The notes below the pieces were generated by a model. That model worked only from the letters and a program-made list of their open reading frames with translations, made no database searches and had not been told where the DNA came from. A stretch of 64,000 nt of DNA, taken from Roseateles_E cavernae. Its GTDB lineage: Bacteria > Pseudomonadota > Gammaproteobacteria > Burkholderiales > Burkholderiaceae_C. Positions 15,349 to 24,674 of this stretch are shown piece after piece (the first letter of the stretch is position 1; each line of letters opens with the position of its first letter). The DNA is taken from NCBI RefSeq assembly GCF_040187885.1, contig NZ_JBDPLH010000001.1:806001-870000 (forward strand). Direction: 5' to 3'. The translations under genes were made by a program, and so were the position numbers.

Positions 15349-15954
15349 TCAGTTGATGATTTGGACATTGGCGTTGTCCAACTGATCCAGTGGCAAGCCG
15401 TCGATCTCGTTGTACAGATAGTGCCGGATGGAGTGATCCCGCTGGAGGTACTTCCCGCCCTCATCGAGATAGGGCGCAGCGTTCTGGTGGCATGAAAGCA
15501 CAAACTTGCTGAGGTGGATTCGGCGTGACTCCCCCGTGTAATGCTTGATCGCACTGTGCAGCGTTCTACACCAAGCCTCGCTGGCCTTGAGCTGGTCAAC
15601 CAAGCTCTCTGGCAGGGAGGCTGATTTGAATTCAATGCAGTAGACGGCGAGGCGCTCCCGCAAGCGATGGAAAACGACAAAGTCGCAGCGCTTGGACCAA
15701 GGCTTGGCCTCGTCATCCAGAAAGTGGAACAAGGCGTCGGAGTTGCCATTCTTGTTCTTCAGATCCAGGTTGATGGCCAGCGCTTCTCCGGAAACCGCGA
15801 GCCGGACACGCTGAACGGTGGGCGTGGTGGAACCGGGGCGATAGATCTTGTCCTTCAGCACAAGGCGACCTTCGTCATCAACTTCGGTGACCTTGTACTT
15901 TGAACTCAGATGACTACGAACCGCATTGAAGTACCCCTGGGCGTTGAGCGGCAT
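15349..15954 (-). CDS. Unknown protein in hsd operon, nuclease-like motif
   Basis: A 201-residue protein I do not recognise. It lies 2 bp after hsdS and 6 bp before hsdR, in the same operon. The segment KRCDFVVFHRLRERLAVYCIEFKSA (written here in parts: CDFVVFHR at about residue 90, YCIEFKS at about 105) shows Asp and E-x-K in PD-(D/E)XK-like spacing, on alternating hydrophobic strands. No signal peptide or membrane segment is seen. It may be an accessory nuclease or a recognition helper of this system. Confidence 0.6.
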   Translation of the reverse strand: MPLNAQGYFNAVRSHLSSKYKVTEVDDEGRLVLKDKIYRPGSTTPTVQRVRLAVSGEALAINLDLKNKNGNSDALFHFLDDEAKPWSKRCDFVVFHRLRERLAVYCIEFKSASLPESLVDQLKASEAWCRTLHSAIKHYTGESRRIHLSKFVLSCHQNAAPYLDEGGKYLQRDHSIRHYLYNEIDGLPLDQLDNANVQIIN

Positions 15955-15956
15955 TG

Positions 15957-17318
15957 CTAGGCCACTCCCCGAACTTTCACATGGCGCACGTCAATTTGGC
16001 CAGTCACGGCACTGGTGATAAGTGCGCTGCGGTATTCAACAAGGCGCTCGATGGCCAACTCGTTGGTGTCCATGAGCGAGTCCAGTTCAGCGAGTTCGGC
16101 ACGAAGCGATCGAGCAATCGAGACCTGCTCGTCGTAGGGCGGGACGGGAAACTCGAAACGCTTCAGCGTGCTCGTTTCCATCTTTCGGGTTCCATGGGCT
16201 GACTCGTCGGCCAAGCTGGAGAGCACATCTGCAAAGCCGCTCAGACCCCAGAACAGGAAGTCAGAATGAAGGTGTTCCCCGCATCGCAGCGCTTTCATGT
16301 CTTGATTGATCGTGACGGGCTTGTCGTTGATAGCGACGGGGAAAGAGTGCGCCAGGATCATGCCGCGAACGACGGCAAGGACTGCATTTGGCGCAACCAA
16401 TCTCAGCCCAGTCTCCTCCAATGCCAGCCGAGTCACATGATCGATGGAGTCCTCCAGGCGGGGACGCTTCATATCCTTGGGGGTGACCCAGGGAACATCT
16501 CCGTCCCAATAGGCGCCGTTGGCCATGCTCGGCGTCATGCCGCCTGAGATTTCGACCAAGTATCCAAGCGGCACGACTTTCCAATTCGCCGGCACACGTC
16601 CGAGCCAGGCCACCCCTGATGGTTGCAACGGAACTGCTGGGTTGAGCCCCTTGGTCACAGCCTGGGTAATCAAAGACAACCGCTTTTCCCGCAACCTCTC
16701 GATCAATGTTTGCTTTTTTGCGATCAGCGTGTCGATCTGAGCGGTCTTGCATAGGAGGAACTTCGCGATCAACTCCTGCTCCACAAGCGGCGGATAGACC
16801 ACGAGAGTGTTCAGATACTCCGCCGCCTCAAGATTCTGAATACCCGTGGTTTGCTTGATGGCTAAGTAATTCAGCTTTGCCGAGTACAAGGCAGCATGCG
16901 CGTAGGTCCAATAGCGAGAGCATTGGTCAGGAGCTGGAGACATCCTGGCGACAAAGTTGGAGGTCACAGCCTTCATCTCGTGATCGAACAGCACGACGCA
17001 GCCAACCAACTGCTTTTCTCCACCACCAGATTTCTCTATGAGCAGATCACCCTTCTTCAATTCGCGTGACTTGCGCTGCCGCTCGTCAACGGCTCTGACA
17101 GTCAGTTTCTCCGTACTGACGGTCAGCTGAGTGCGGTCGAAATCGGCTACGCGAAGACAAACCACATCGTCATCGCCCCCATCGGGATCTTCGCCCCAAA
17201 CCCCGTTTTCACAGGATGTCACGGTCCACTTCAGGCGATGGGCCTCCCATCCTTTGGGCATCTGGGGCAACCAGTGAATTCCGCTGGGTACATAGGTCGG
17301 GTATGCCGGATACCTCAC
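15957..17318 (-). CDS. hsdS: Type I restriction specificity subunit
   Basis: A 453-residue HsdS with the usual two target-recognition domains (about residues 10-180 and 215-400), each followed by a conserved helical stretch: EQELIAKFLLCKTAQIDTLIAKKQTLIERLREKR (around 184-217, given as landmark; key EQ..I..FL) and EQVSIARSLRAELAELDSL near the C-terminus. It sets the methylated and cut DNA sequence. Its start overlaps the rhuM stop by four bases. The target cannot be predicted from sequence. Confidence 0.93.
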   Translation of the reverse strand: MRYPAYPTYVPSGIHWLPQMPKGWEAHRLKWTVTSCENGVWGEDPDGGDDDVVCLRVADFDRTQLTVSTEKLTVRAVDERQRKSRELKKGDLLIEKSGGGEKQLVGCVVLFDHEMKAVTSNFVARMSPAPDQCSRYWTYAHAALYSAKLNYLAIKQTTGIQNLEAAEYLNTLVVYPPLVEQELIAKFLLCKTAQIDTLIAKKQTLIERLREKRLSLITQAVTKGLNPAVPLQPSGVAWLGRVPANWKVVPLGYLVEISGGMTPSMANGAYWDGDVPWVTPKDMKRPRLEDSIDHVTRLALEETGLRLVAPNAVLAVVRGMILAHSFPVAINDKPVTINQDMKALRCGEHLHSDFLFWGLSGFADVLSSLADESAHGTRKMETSTLKRFEFPVPPYDEQVSIARSLRAELAELDSLMDTNELAIERLVEYRSALITSAVTGQIDVRHVKVRGVA

Positions 17319-18322
17319 TTTAAACCCTTCTTCTGCTTCAGTTGCAGCTCTAGATCCTCCAGCGCTTTCAAATCCTCCGCATCCGCCGCCAGCGCCTCAG
17401 CCTGGCGACGCTGGGCGTCGAACTGCTCGTAGCGCTCATACGCGATCTGCTTCATCTGCTCGTTGCTGACGCTGCCCGCGCCCTGCAGCACCGGGCGGTC
17501 ATTGAACTCCAGCAGGCGGTCCACATTGCTGCGCCAGTAGGCCAGGGTCAGGTCTTGCCGGCCCTTGGCACGCAGCTCGGCCTGCTCCAGGAAGATCACG
17601 ACCAAGCGGTTCAGTGTGTCCACCTCGTCGGCAGAGAGGTAGTTCTTGGCCACGATCACATCGGCCTTGCGTACGCGGCTGCCTTCCCAGGTGGTCAGCG
17701 CCATATGGGGTGCCTTAGCATCGGCACGGATAAGGATCAGCTCCGCAGCGGTCTGCCGCGTCACCGCATAGAGCAGCTTGTTCTGGACCTCGGCAAAGAA
17801 AAGGTGGGCGGCTGGATCTTGCTTGTCGTAGTCGCGGCTGAGCGAGAACAGGTCGCGTACCTTTTGGTAGAAGCGCTTCTCCGAGGCCCGGATGTCGCGG
17901 ATGCGGGCCAGCAGCTCGTCGAAATAGTCAAAGGCTGCGCCACTCGGGTTCTTGAGCCGCTCGTCATCCATGACGAAGCCTTTGACCAGGTATTCGCTCA
18001 GGTGCGCTGTGGCCCACTGCCGGAACTGGGTGCCGCGCGGGCTTTTCACGCGGTAGCCCACGGCCAGAATCATCTCCAGCCGGTAGAGCTTGGTTCGGTA
18101 GCGTTTGCCATCGGCCGCAGTTATTAAGTCTTGCTTAATAACTGCCTCGGCCAAAAGTTCGCCCTCCTTGAGAATGTTGCGGATGTGAATATTGGTGTTG
18201 GCCACCGTCACATCAAAGAGTGCCGCCATTTCCAGCTGGCTCAGCCACAGGCTGCCGTCCACGGCGCGGAACTGCACCCGCGCCTGGCCGTCCTCGGTCT
18301 GGTAAATGATCAGCTCGTTCAT
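17315..18322 (-). CDS. rhuM: RhuM-family protein
   Basis: A 335-residue member of the 'virulence protein RhuM' family. The N-terminal half is typical: IYQTEDGQARVQFRAVDGS, LSQLEMAALFDV, and MILAVGYRVKSPRGTQFR (to about residue 125). The family is often found inside type I restriction operons; its biochemical role is not established. It overlaps hsdM by 4 bp upstream and hsdS by 4 bp downstream, so the three genes are translationally coupled. The C-terminal end is Lys/Gln rich. Confidence 0.9.
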   Translation of the reverse strand: MNELIIYQTEDGQARVQFRAVDGSLWLSQLEMAALFDVTVANTNIHIRNILKEGELLAEAVIKQDLITAADGKRYRTKLYRLEMILAVGYRVKSPRGTQFRQWATAHLSEYLVKGFVMDDERLKNPSGAAFDYFDELLARIRDIRASEKRFYQKVRDLFSLSRDYDKQDPAAHLFFAEVQNKLLYAVTRQTAAELILIRADAKAPHMALTTWEGSRVRKADVIVAKNYLSADEVDTLNRLVVIFLEQAELRAKGRQDLTLAYWRSNVDRLLEFNDRPVLQGAGSVSNEQMKQIAYERYEQFDAQRRQAEALAADAEDLKALEDLELQLKQKKGLK

Positions 18323-20625
18323 GAGGACGTCACCTCCTTCAACATGGCCACAATGTCGCGCTCCAGTGCTTCGATGTCCGCCGCAATGGCGTCCAGCGGG
18401 CGAGGAGGCTGGTACTCGTAGAAATGGCGATTGAAGGGGATCTCGTAGCCGACCTTGGTCTTGCTGTGGTCGATCCAGGCGTCGTCTCGGTAAGGCAGCA
18501 CCTCTTTCGCCATGTAGGCCTCGCAGTGCTCGCGCACCAGATCGAGCAAGGGGTCGAGGTCCAGCTTGCCCTTGTTCTTCTTGTTCTCGTAGTCCAGTGG
18601 CAAGGGCAGGGCGATGCCCTCTGGCAGCGGCACGCTTTCGGTGTCGCGCAGGTCAGGGTCGGGCTCGGACTCGCCCCTCTTGTTCCAGCAGATCTTGGCG
18701 CTGGGGTCTTTTTCACCCAGGCTGCCTGGCGCCAGCAAGGCGCTCTTGAGGGCCGCATCAAGTGGCAAGTCAGCCGACTTGAAGGCTGAGCTCAGTTGCT
18801 CGTCAAACACGGCTCGATCTTTGACGATTTCACCGTTGGCAAAGCCCCGGCGCAAGCTGCGAAGCATACGCAGGATGGCGGCCTGGGCGCGCCGGCCCGT
18901 CAAGACCTCCTCTTCGATCTTGGCCTTGTCTTTGCGTTTTCGCGAAATGGCGAGGTTCTCAAACGTACCCAGACGCCTCGTGCGGGCGATGCGCTCGCGG
19001 GTGACGGCGAAGTTCAGGCGCAGCGGGCGATCCACCGTGATCTTCAAGTAGCCAAAACGCTGGTTGGGCAAGACCTTGCTGACAAAGAAGCTCTGGCTCT
19101 GGTCGCGCTTGAGGTCGATATTGCTGTCCACCTCGGCCAGGCTCATGCGCACATCATGCTGACACTCGGCATACAGGCGCGTCAGCATGGCAATGTGGTC
19201 CGCAGATCCGTCTTTCACATCCGAACTGCCATTGGTGCCATCGCCCAGGCGCTTGCGCTTGTCGCCGAGGCTCTTTTGCATCTTTCGAGCAAACTCGGTG
19301 CCATTGATCAGCTGAACCTTGCCCACGCGCTCAGGGCGCTTGCGGTTCGTGACGATCCAGATATAGGTGTAGATGCCGGTGTTGTAGAACAGCTGGTCGG
19401 GCAGGCCGATCACCGCTTCCAACATGTCGTGTTCAATGATCCAGCGGCGAATATTGCTCTCGCCGCTGCCAGCATCGCCTGTGAACAAAGGTGAACCATT
19501 GAACACGACGGCGATACGCGAACCCTCACCGCCCCCCTTGCCACCGGCCTTGGGCGCGGGTTGCATCTTGGCAATCATGTGCAGCAGGAACAGCAGCGCG
19601 CCATCGTTGATGCGAGGCAGGCCAGGGCCGAAGCGGCCCTTGAAACCAAGGCTGTTGTGTTCCTTGCTGACGTTGTCTTTCTCCGGTTTCCATTCCACGC
19701 CGAAAGGCGGGTTGGCCAGCATGTAGTGGAACTGCTCGCCCGGATGGCCATCACCATCGACAAAGCCATCTTTTGGCTTGCCCGTGCCCAAGGTGTTGCC
19801 GAAGACGATGTGCGAAATCTCTTCGTTCTTGATCATCAGGTCCGAGCCGCAAATGGCGTAGGACTCCGGGTTGTATTCCTGGCCGTAGAGCTCCAGGATT
19901 GCATCTGGATTCAGTCCGAGTTCCGGATCCTTGATCAGCTTTTCTGACTCCGACAGCATGCCGCCCGTGCCGCAGGTCGGGTCGTAGATCTTGATCAGTT
20001 TGCCAGGGCGATAGACCAGGTCGTCATGTGTGAACAGGAGGCTCACCATCAGTTTGATCACTTCACGTGGTGTGAAATGGTCACCGGCCTCCTCGTTCGC
20101 CTGTTCATTGAAACGGCGCACCAGATCTTCGAACAGGTAGCCCATCTCGATATTGGTGATGCGGTCGGGGTGCAGATCCACTGCAGCCACAGCCTTGATC
20201 ACTTCGAACAGGCGATTGGCTTCATCCAGCTTCTCGATCTCTTCTTCGAACTTGAACTTCTCGATGATCTTGCGGGCGTTGGAAGAGAAGCCAGCGATGT
20301 AGTTGCCGAGATTGGCAGCAAGCTTGTCGGGATCGCCCAGAAGCGAAGCGAAGGTGAAGTCGCTGGTGTTGTGGAACTTCAGCTTGAACTTGCGATGCAC
20401 CATCTTCTCGATGGTTTCAACGTCGTACTTGGCCTGCGCCTTCAAGGCTTTGTGGTGTGCAAGCACATCGGCCTTGTTGCTCTCAAGAACGCAATCCAGC
20501 CTCCTCAGCACCGTCAACGGAATCATCACACGACGGTATTGTGGCGGGCGGTATGGGCCACGCAAGAGATTGGCGATGTTCCAGATCACATCGCCTTGCT
20601 GCTTCAGCGCTTCGTAATTCTTCAT
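18319..20625 (-). CDS. hsdM: Type I restriction DNA methyltransferase subunit
   Basis: A 768-residue N6-adenine methyltransferase HsdM. Motif I is DPTCGTGGM (about residue 220), and motif IV is LANPPFGVEW (about 310). The HsdM N-terminal helical domain is present (NYEALKQQGDVIWNIANLLRG). The protein is longer than the common ~500 residues, with a C-terminal extension (about 520-768) that is shared by one HsdM subgroup. A TTG at 20646 would add seven residues; the ATG at 20625 is preferred because MKNYE matches the usual start. It is the first gene of the operon, after the gyrB terminator. Confidence 0.93.
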   Translation of the reverse strand: MKNYEALKQQGDVIWNIANLLRGPYRPPQYRRVMIPLTVLRRLDCVLESNKADVLAHHKALKAQAKYDVETIEKMVHRKFKLKFHNTSDFTFASLLGDPDKLAANLGNYIAGFSSNARKIIEKFKFEEEIEKLDEANRLFEVIKAVAAVDLHPDRITNIEMGYLFEDLVRRFNEQANEEAGDHFTPREVIKLMVSLLFTHDDLVYRPGKLIKIYDPTCGTGGMLSESEKLIKDPELGLNPDAILELYGQEYNPESYAICGSDLMIKNEEISHIVFGNTLGTGKPKDGFVDGDGHPGEQFHYMLANPPFGVEWKPEKDNVSKEHNSLGFKGRFGPGLPRINDGALLFLLHMIAKMQPAPKAGGKGGGEGSRIAVVFNGSPLFTGDAGSGESNIRRWIIEHDMLEAVIGLPDQLFYNTGIYTYIWIVTNRKRPERVGKVQLINGTEFARKMQKSLGDKRKRLGDGTNGSSDVKDGSADHIAMLTRLYAECQHDVRMSLAEVDSNIDLKRDQSQSFFVSKVLPNQRFGYLKITVDRPLRLNFAVTRERIARTRRLGTFENLAISRKRKDKAKIEEEVLTGRRAQAAILRMLRSLRRGFANGEIVKDRAVFDEQLSSAFKSADLPLDAALKSALLAPGSLGEKDPSAKICWNKRGESEPDPDLRDTESVPLPEGIALPLPLDYENKKNKGKLDLDPLLDLVREHCEAYMAKEVLPYRDDAWIDHSKTKVGYEIPFNRHFYEYQPPRPLDAIAADIEALERDIVAMLKEVTSS

Positions 20626-20690
20626 TTGAGACTCAAGGCGAACCAAGTGGCGCTGCTATCAGACGCAACAGGCAGCTGGCAGCAGAACGC

Positions 20691-20720
20691 AAAAAGACCG
20701 GCTGTCGTGAACAGCCGGTC
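20691..20720 (-). terminator. gyrB terminator
   Basis: On the minus strand: a perfect 10-bp stem GACCGGCTGT/ACAGCCGGTC with a 5-base loop, followed by TTTTT. It lies 82 bp after the gyrB stop and 66 bp before hsdM, so hsdM must have its own promoter between 20626 and 20690 or depend on read-through. Confidence 0.9.
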
Positions 20721-20801
20721 CGTTGAAAATTTTGAATGAAATCCTATCGAACAATCTTCCGTCCCTCCCCGACGGTCAATTGCATTGAGGCGTGTCTGAG
20801 C

Positions 20802-23354
20802 TCACACGTCGATATTCGCCGCCCTCAGCGCATTCGTCTCAATGAAATCGCGGCGCGGCTCGACTTCGTCGCCCATCAGCATCGTGAACACCCGGTCTGC
20901 CTCGATGGCGTCGTCGATCTGCACGCGCAGCAGGCGGCGGACGTTGGGGTCCATCGTGGTTTCCCAGAGCTGCTCGGGGTTCATCTCGCCCAGGCCCTTG
21001 TAGCGCTGGCGGCCGACGCTGTTTTCGGCTTGCTGCATCAGCCAGGCCATCGCGCCGCGGAAGTCGCTGACCTTGCTTTCCTTGGCCTTCTCGCCTTCGC
21101 CCTTGCGGACGAGGGCTTCCTCGCCGATCAGGCCCTTGAAGGTGCGGCCGGCGTCGGCCAGCACTTCGTAGTCGGCGCCGTGCATGAAGTCGGCATTGAT
21201 GACGCTGGAGCGCACATTGCCGTGCTGGCGGCGGCTGATGCGCAGCAGCAGCTTGTCGGTGCGGGCGTCGTACTCGCTGCTGACTTCGGCCTGGTGCAGC
21301 GCAGCCTGCATGGCGGCAGCGGCTTCCTCGGCGGCCTCCTTGGTGTCGAGGTTGATGGCCAGGCCGCTGGACAGCACGCGCAGCGCCTCGAAGTCCATCC
21401 AGTTGGCCAGGCGGGTGATCACGCTTTCGGACAGGACGTACTTGCGCGCCAGCTGCTCCAGCGCTTCGCCGGAGAGCACCGCGCCGCCGATGCCGGTGTG
21501 CAGATGGGCGTCCTGCAGCGCCACCTTCAGCAGGAAGGCGTCCAGCTCGGTGCCGTCCTTCAGGTACTGCTCGTGCTTGCCGACCTTGACCTTGTAGAGC
21601 GGCGGCTGGGCGATGTAGATGTGGCCGCGCTCGCAGAGCTCGGGCATCTGGCGGTAGAAGAAGGTCAGCAGCAGGGTGCGGATGTGGGCGCCGTCCACGT
21701 CCGCGTCGGTCATGATGATGATGCGGTGGTAGCGCAGCTTGTCGGGGTTGAAGTCGTCGCTGCCGGCGCCGCGGCCGATGCCGGTGCCCAGGGCGGTGAT
21801 CAGCGTGATGATCTCGTTGCTGGTCAGCAGCTTCTCGTAGCGCGCCTTCTCGACGTTCAGGATCTTGCCGCGTAGCGGCAGGATGGCCTGGAACTTACGG
21901 TCGCGGCCCTGCTTGGCGGAGCCGCCGGCGGAGTCGCCCTCGACGATGTAGATCTCGCACAGCGAAGGATCCTTCTCCTGGCAGTCGGCCAGCTTGCCGG
22001 GCAGGCCCAGGCCATCGAGCACGCCCTTGCGGCGCGTCATCTCGCGGGCCTTGCGCGCGGCCTCGCGGGCGCGGGCGGCGTCGAGGATCTTGCCGCAGAT
22101 GATCTTGGCGTCGATCGGGTTCTCAAGCAGCCAGTCGGTCAGCAGGCGGCTGACGATGTCTTCGACCGGCGCGCGCACTTCCGAGCTGACCAGCTTGTCC
22201 TTGGTCTGCGAGCTGAACTTGGGCTCGGGCACCTTCACCGAGACCACGCAGGCCAGGCCTTCGCGCATATCGTCGCCGGCCACCTCGACCTTGGCCTTCT
22301 TGGCCAGCTCGTTGTCGACGATGTATTTGTTCAGCACGCGTGTCATCGCGGCGCGCAGGCCGGTCAGATGGGTGCCGCCGTCGCGCTGCGGGATGTTGTT
22401 GGTGAAGCAGAGGACGTTCTCGTTGAAGCCGTCGTTCCACTGCATCGCCACTTCGACGCCGACATTGGTGCCCTGCTCGCTGATCTTGTCGCCCTGGGCG
22501 TGGAAGATCTTCGGGTGCAGGGTGTTCTTGCCCTTGTTGATGAACTCGACAAAGCCCTGCACGCCACCGGCGTAGGCGAAGTTGTCTTCCTTGTTGTTGC
22601 GCTCGTCGACCAGGCGGATCTTCACGCCGTTGTTCAGGAACGAAAGCTCGCGCAGGCGCTTGGCGAGGATGTCGTAGTGGAAATCGTTATTGGTCTGGAA
22701 GATCTCGGTGTCGGGCAGGAAGTGGACCTCGGTGCCGCGCTTGTCGGTCTCGCCGACGATGCGCATCGGGCTGGTCTCGACGCCGTCGACGATCTCGATC
22801 AGGCGGTCCTGCGGGATGCCTTGCTTGAACTCGAGCTGGTGGATCTTGCCGTCGCGGCGCACGGTCAGGCGCAGGGTCTTGGACAGGCCGTTGACGCAGG
22901 ACACGCCCACGCCGTGCAGACCGCCGGAGACCTTGTAGCTGTTCTGGTTGAACTTGCCGCCGGCATGCAGCTCGGTCAGCGCGATCTCGGCGGCGCTGCG
23001 CTTGGGCTCGTGCTTGTCGTCCATCTTGACGCCGGTGGGGATGCCGCGGCCGTTGTCGATGACGGAGATGCTGTTGTCGGTGTGGATGGTGACGATGATG
23101 TCGTCGCAATGGCCGGCCAGCGATTCGTCGATGGAGTTGTCCACCACCTCGAACACCAGGTGGTGCAGGCCGGTGCCGTCCGAGGTGTCGCCGATATACA
23201 TGCCGGGGCGCTTGCGCACGGCTTCCAGGCCCTCGAGGATCTGGATCGAATCCGCACCGTAGACCGCGCCCGAGGACGCTTCTGCGGAGACCGCGTCCTT
23301 CTGCTTGTCGGTCAGGCCATCGGGGTTCTGTTCGTTGCTCGGCACATCACTCAT
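20802..23354 (-). CDS. gyrB: DNA gyrase subunit B
   Basis: An 850-residue GyrB, the ATPase subunit of DNA gyrase, which introduces negative supercoils. The GHKL ATP site is seen as VVDNSIDESLAGHCDDI and GGLHGVGVSCVNGLS. The TOPRIM domain has YIVEGDSAGGSAKQGRD and MTDADVDGAHIRTLLL. It is somewhat longer than E. coli GyrB (804). The third gene of the dnaA-dnaN-gyrB series. Confidence 0.98.
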   Translation of the reverse strand: MSDVPSNEQNPDGLTDKQKDAVSAEASSGAVYGADSIQILEGLEAVRKRPGMYIGDTSDGTGLHHLVFEVVDNSIDESLAGHCDDIIVTIHTDNSISVIDNGRGIPTGVKMDDKHEPKRSAAEIALTELHAGGKFNQNSYKVSGGLHGVGVSCVNGLSKTLRLTVRRDGKIHQLEFKQGIPQDRLIEIVDGVETSPMRIVGETDKRGTEVHFLPDTEIFQTNNDFHYDILAKRLRELSFLNNGVKIRLVDERNNKEDNFAYAGGVQGFVEFINKGKNTLHPKIFHAQGDKISEQGTNVGVEVAMQWNDGFNENVLCFTNNIPQRDGGTHLTGLRAAMTRVLNKYIVDNELAKKAKVEVAGDDMREGLACVVSVKVPEPKFSSQTKDKLVSSEVRAPVEDIVSRLLTDWLLENPIDAKIICGKILDAARAREAARKAREMTRRKGVLDGLGLPGKLADCQEKDPSLCEIYIVEGDSAGGSAKQGRDRKFQAILPLRGKILNVEKARYEKLLTSNEIITLITALGTGIGRGAGSDDFNPDKLRYHRIIIMTDADVDGAHIRTLLLTFFYRQMPELCERGHIYIAQPPLYKVKVGKHEQYLKDGTELDAFLLKVALQDAHLHTGIGGAVLSGEALEQLARKYVLSESVITRLANWMDFEALRVLSSGLAINLDTKEAAEEAAAAMQAALHQAEVSSEYDARTDKLLLRISRRQHGNVRSSVINADFMHGADYEVLADAGRTFKGLIGEEALVRKGEGEKAKESKVSDFRGAMAWLMQQAENSVGRQRYKGLGEMNPEQLWETTMDPNVRRLLRVQIDDAIEADRVFTMLMGDEVEPRRDFIETNALRAANIDV

Positions 23355-23449
23355 CGGGGACTCTCTCTCACTGTCGGGCAGCCACTTCGCCGCCCCTTTA
23401 AAAGCACTGAAGCGGGCCGAGGCCCGCTGTCGTCAAGTCAGTTCTCGCC

Positions 23450-24574
23450 TCAGATCCGCATCGGCATCACGACGTACTTGAAGCCGGTCTGCTCGGGGAT
23501 CGTGATCAGCGCGCTGGCGGCGCTGTCGTTCAGATCGATGGACACCATGTCCTGGCTCATGTTCTGCAGCGCGTCCATCAGATAGGTCACGTTGAAGCCG
23601 GTCTCTATCAGGTCGCCACCGTAGTCGATCTCGATCTCTTCCTTGGCCTCTTCCTGCTCGGCATTGCTGGAGGCGATGCTCAGGAGGCCCGGCTCGAAAC
23701 TCAGGCGCACGGCCTTGAACTTCTCGCTGGTCAGGATCGCGGCGCGCTGCAGGCTGGCCAGCAGCGGCTGGCGGCCCAGCGTCACATTGAACTTGTGGTT
23801 CTTCGGGATCACGCGGTTGTAGTCGGGGAACTTGCCCTCGACCAGCTTGGTGACGAACTCCATGCCGCTGAACGTGAACTTGGCCTGGTTGCCGGCGAAG
23901 CGCATCTCGATCGGCTGGTCGTCGGAGCCATCCTTGCCGCCATCCTTCAGCAGGCGCATCAGCTCCAGCACGGTCTTGCGCGGCAGGATGACTTCCTGCT
24001 TGGGCATATCGGCTTCCAAGGTCGCCTGGGCCAGCGCGAGGCGATGGCCGTCGGTGGCGACCAGGGTCAGGGTCTTGCCTTCGGCAACGAAGAGGATGCC
24101 GTTCAGGTAGTAGCGGATGTCGTGCACCGCCATCGCGAAGTGCACCTGGTTGATCAGGCTCTTCAGCGTTTTCTGCGGCACGGCGAAGGCCGGGCCGAAG
24201 TCGGCGGCTTCCTGCACCAGCGGGAAGTCATCGGCCGGCAGCGTTTGCAAGGTGAAGCGGCTCTTGCCGCCCTGCAGCGTCAGCTTGCTGGCGTTGGCGG
24301 TCAGGCTGACGGTCTGGTCGGCGGGCATCGAGCGCAGGATGTCGATCAGCTTGCGCGCGCCCACCGTGGTGCTGAAGTTGCCGGCGTCGCCGTCCAGCTC
24401 GGCCGTGGTGCGGACCTGGATTTCCAGGTCGGAGGTGGTCAGCTCGAGCTGCGGGCCTTGCTTGCGTATCAGCACATTGGCCAGGATGGGCAGGGTATGG
24501 CGCCTCTCGACGATGCCGGCCACAGCCTGCAGCGCGCTCAAGACCTTGTCCTGGGTGGCTTTCAACACAATCAT
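23450..24574 (-). CDS. dnaN: DNA polymerase III beta sliding clamp
   Basis: A 374-residue beta clamp that tethers DNA polymerase III to DNA. It begins MIVLKATQDKVLSALQAVAGI, a normal DnaN start, and ends VVMPMRI, the usual conserved C-terminus. The ATG at 24574 is chosen over an upstream in-frame one at 24625 because of AGAGG before it and because it matches the family start. It lies 100 bp after dnaA and 95 bp before gyrB. Confidence 0.98.
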   Translation of the reverse strand: MIVLKATQDKVLSALQAVAGIVERRHTLPILANVLIRKQGPQLELTTSDLEIQVRTTAELDGDAGNFSTTVGARKLIDILRSMPADQTVSLTANASKLTLQGGKSRFTLQTLPADDFPLVQEAADFGPAFAVPQKTLKSLINQVHFAMAVHDIRYYLNGILFVAEGKTLTLVATDGHRLALAQATLEADMPKQEVILPRKTVLELMRLLKDGGKDGSDDQPIEMRFAGNQAKFTFSGMEFVTKLVEGKFPDYNRVIPKNHKFNVTLGRQPLLASLQRAAILTSEKFKAVRLSFEPGLLSIASSNAEQEEAKEEIEIDYGGDLIETGFNVTYLMDALQNMSQDMVSIDLNDSAASALITIPEQTGFKYVVMPMRI

Positions 24575-24674
24575 GGAAACCTCTCTCCGCTCTGTTTTGG
24601 CTTTGGCGCCGGGCCCGTCGGGCAACAGCGCGTATTTTCACCTACTTATAGGGCAAATTCCGCTGAGGAAAGCG

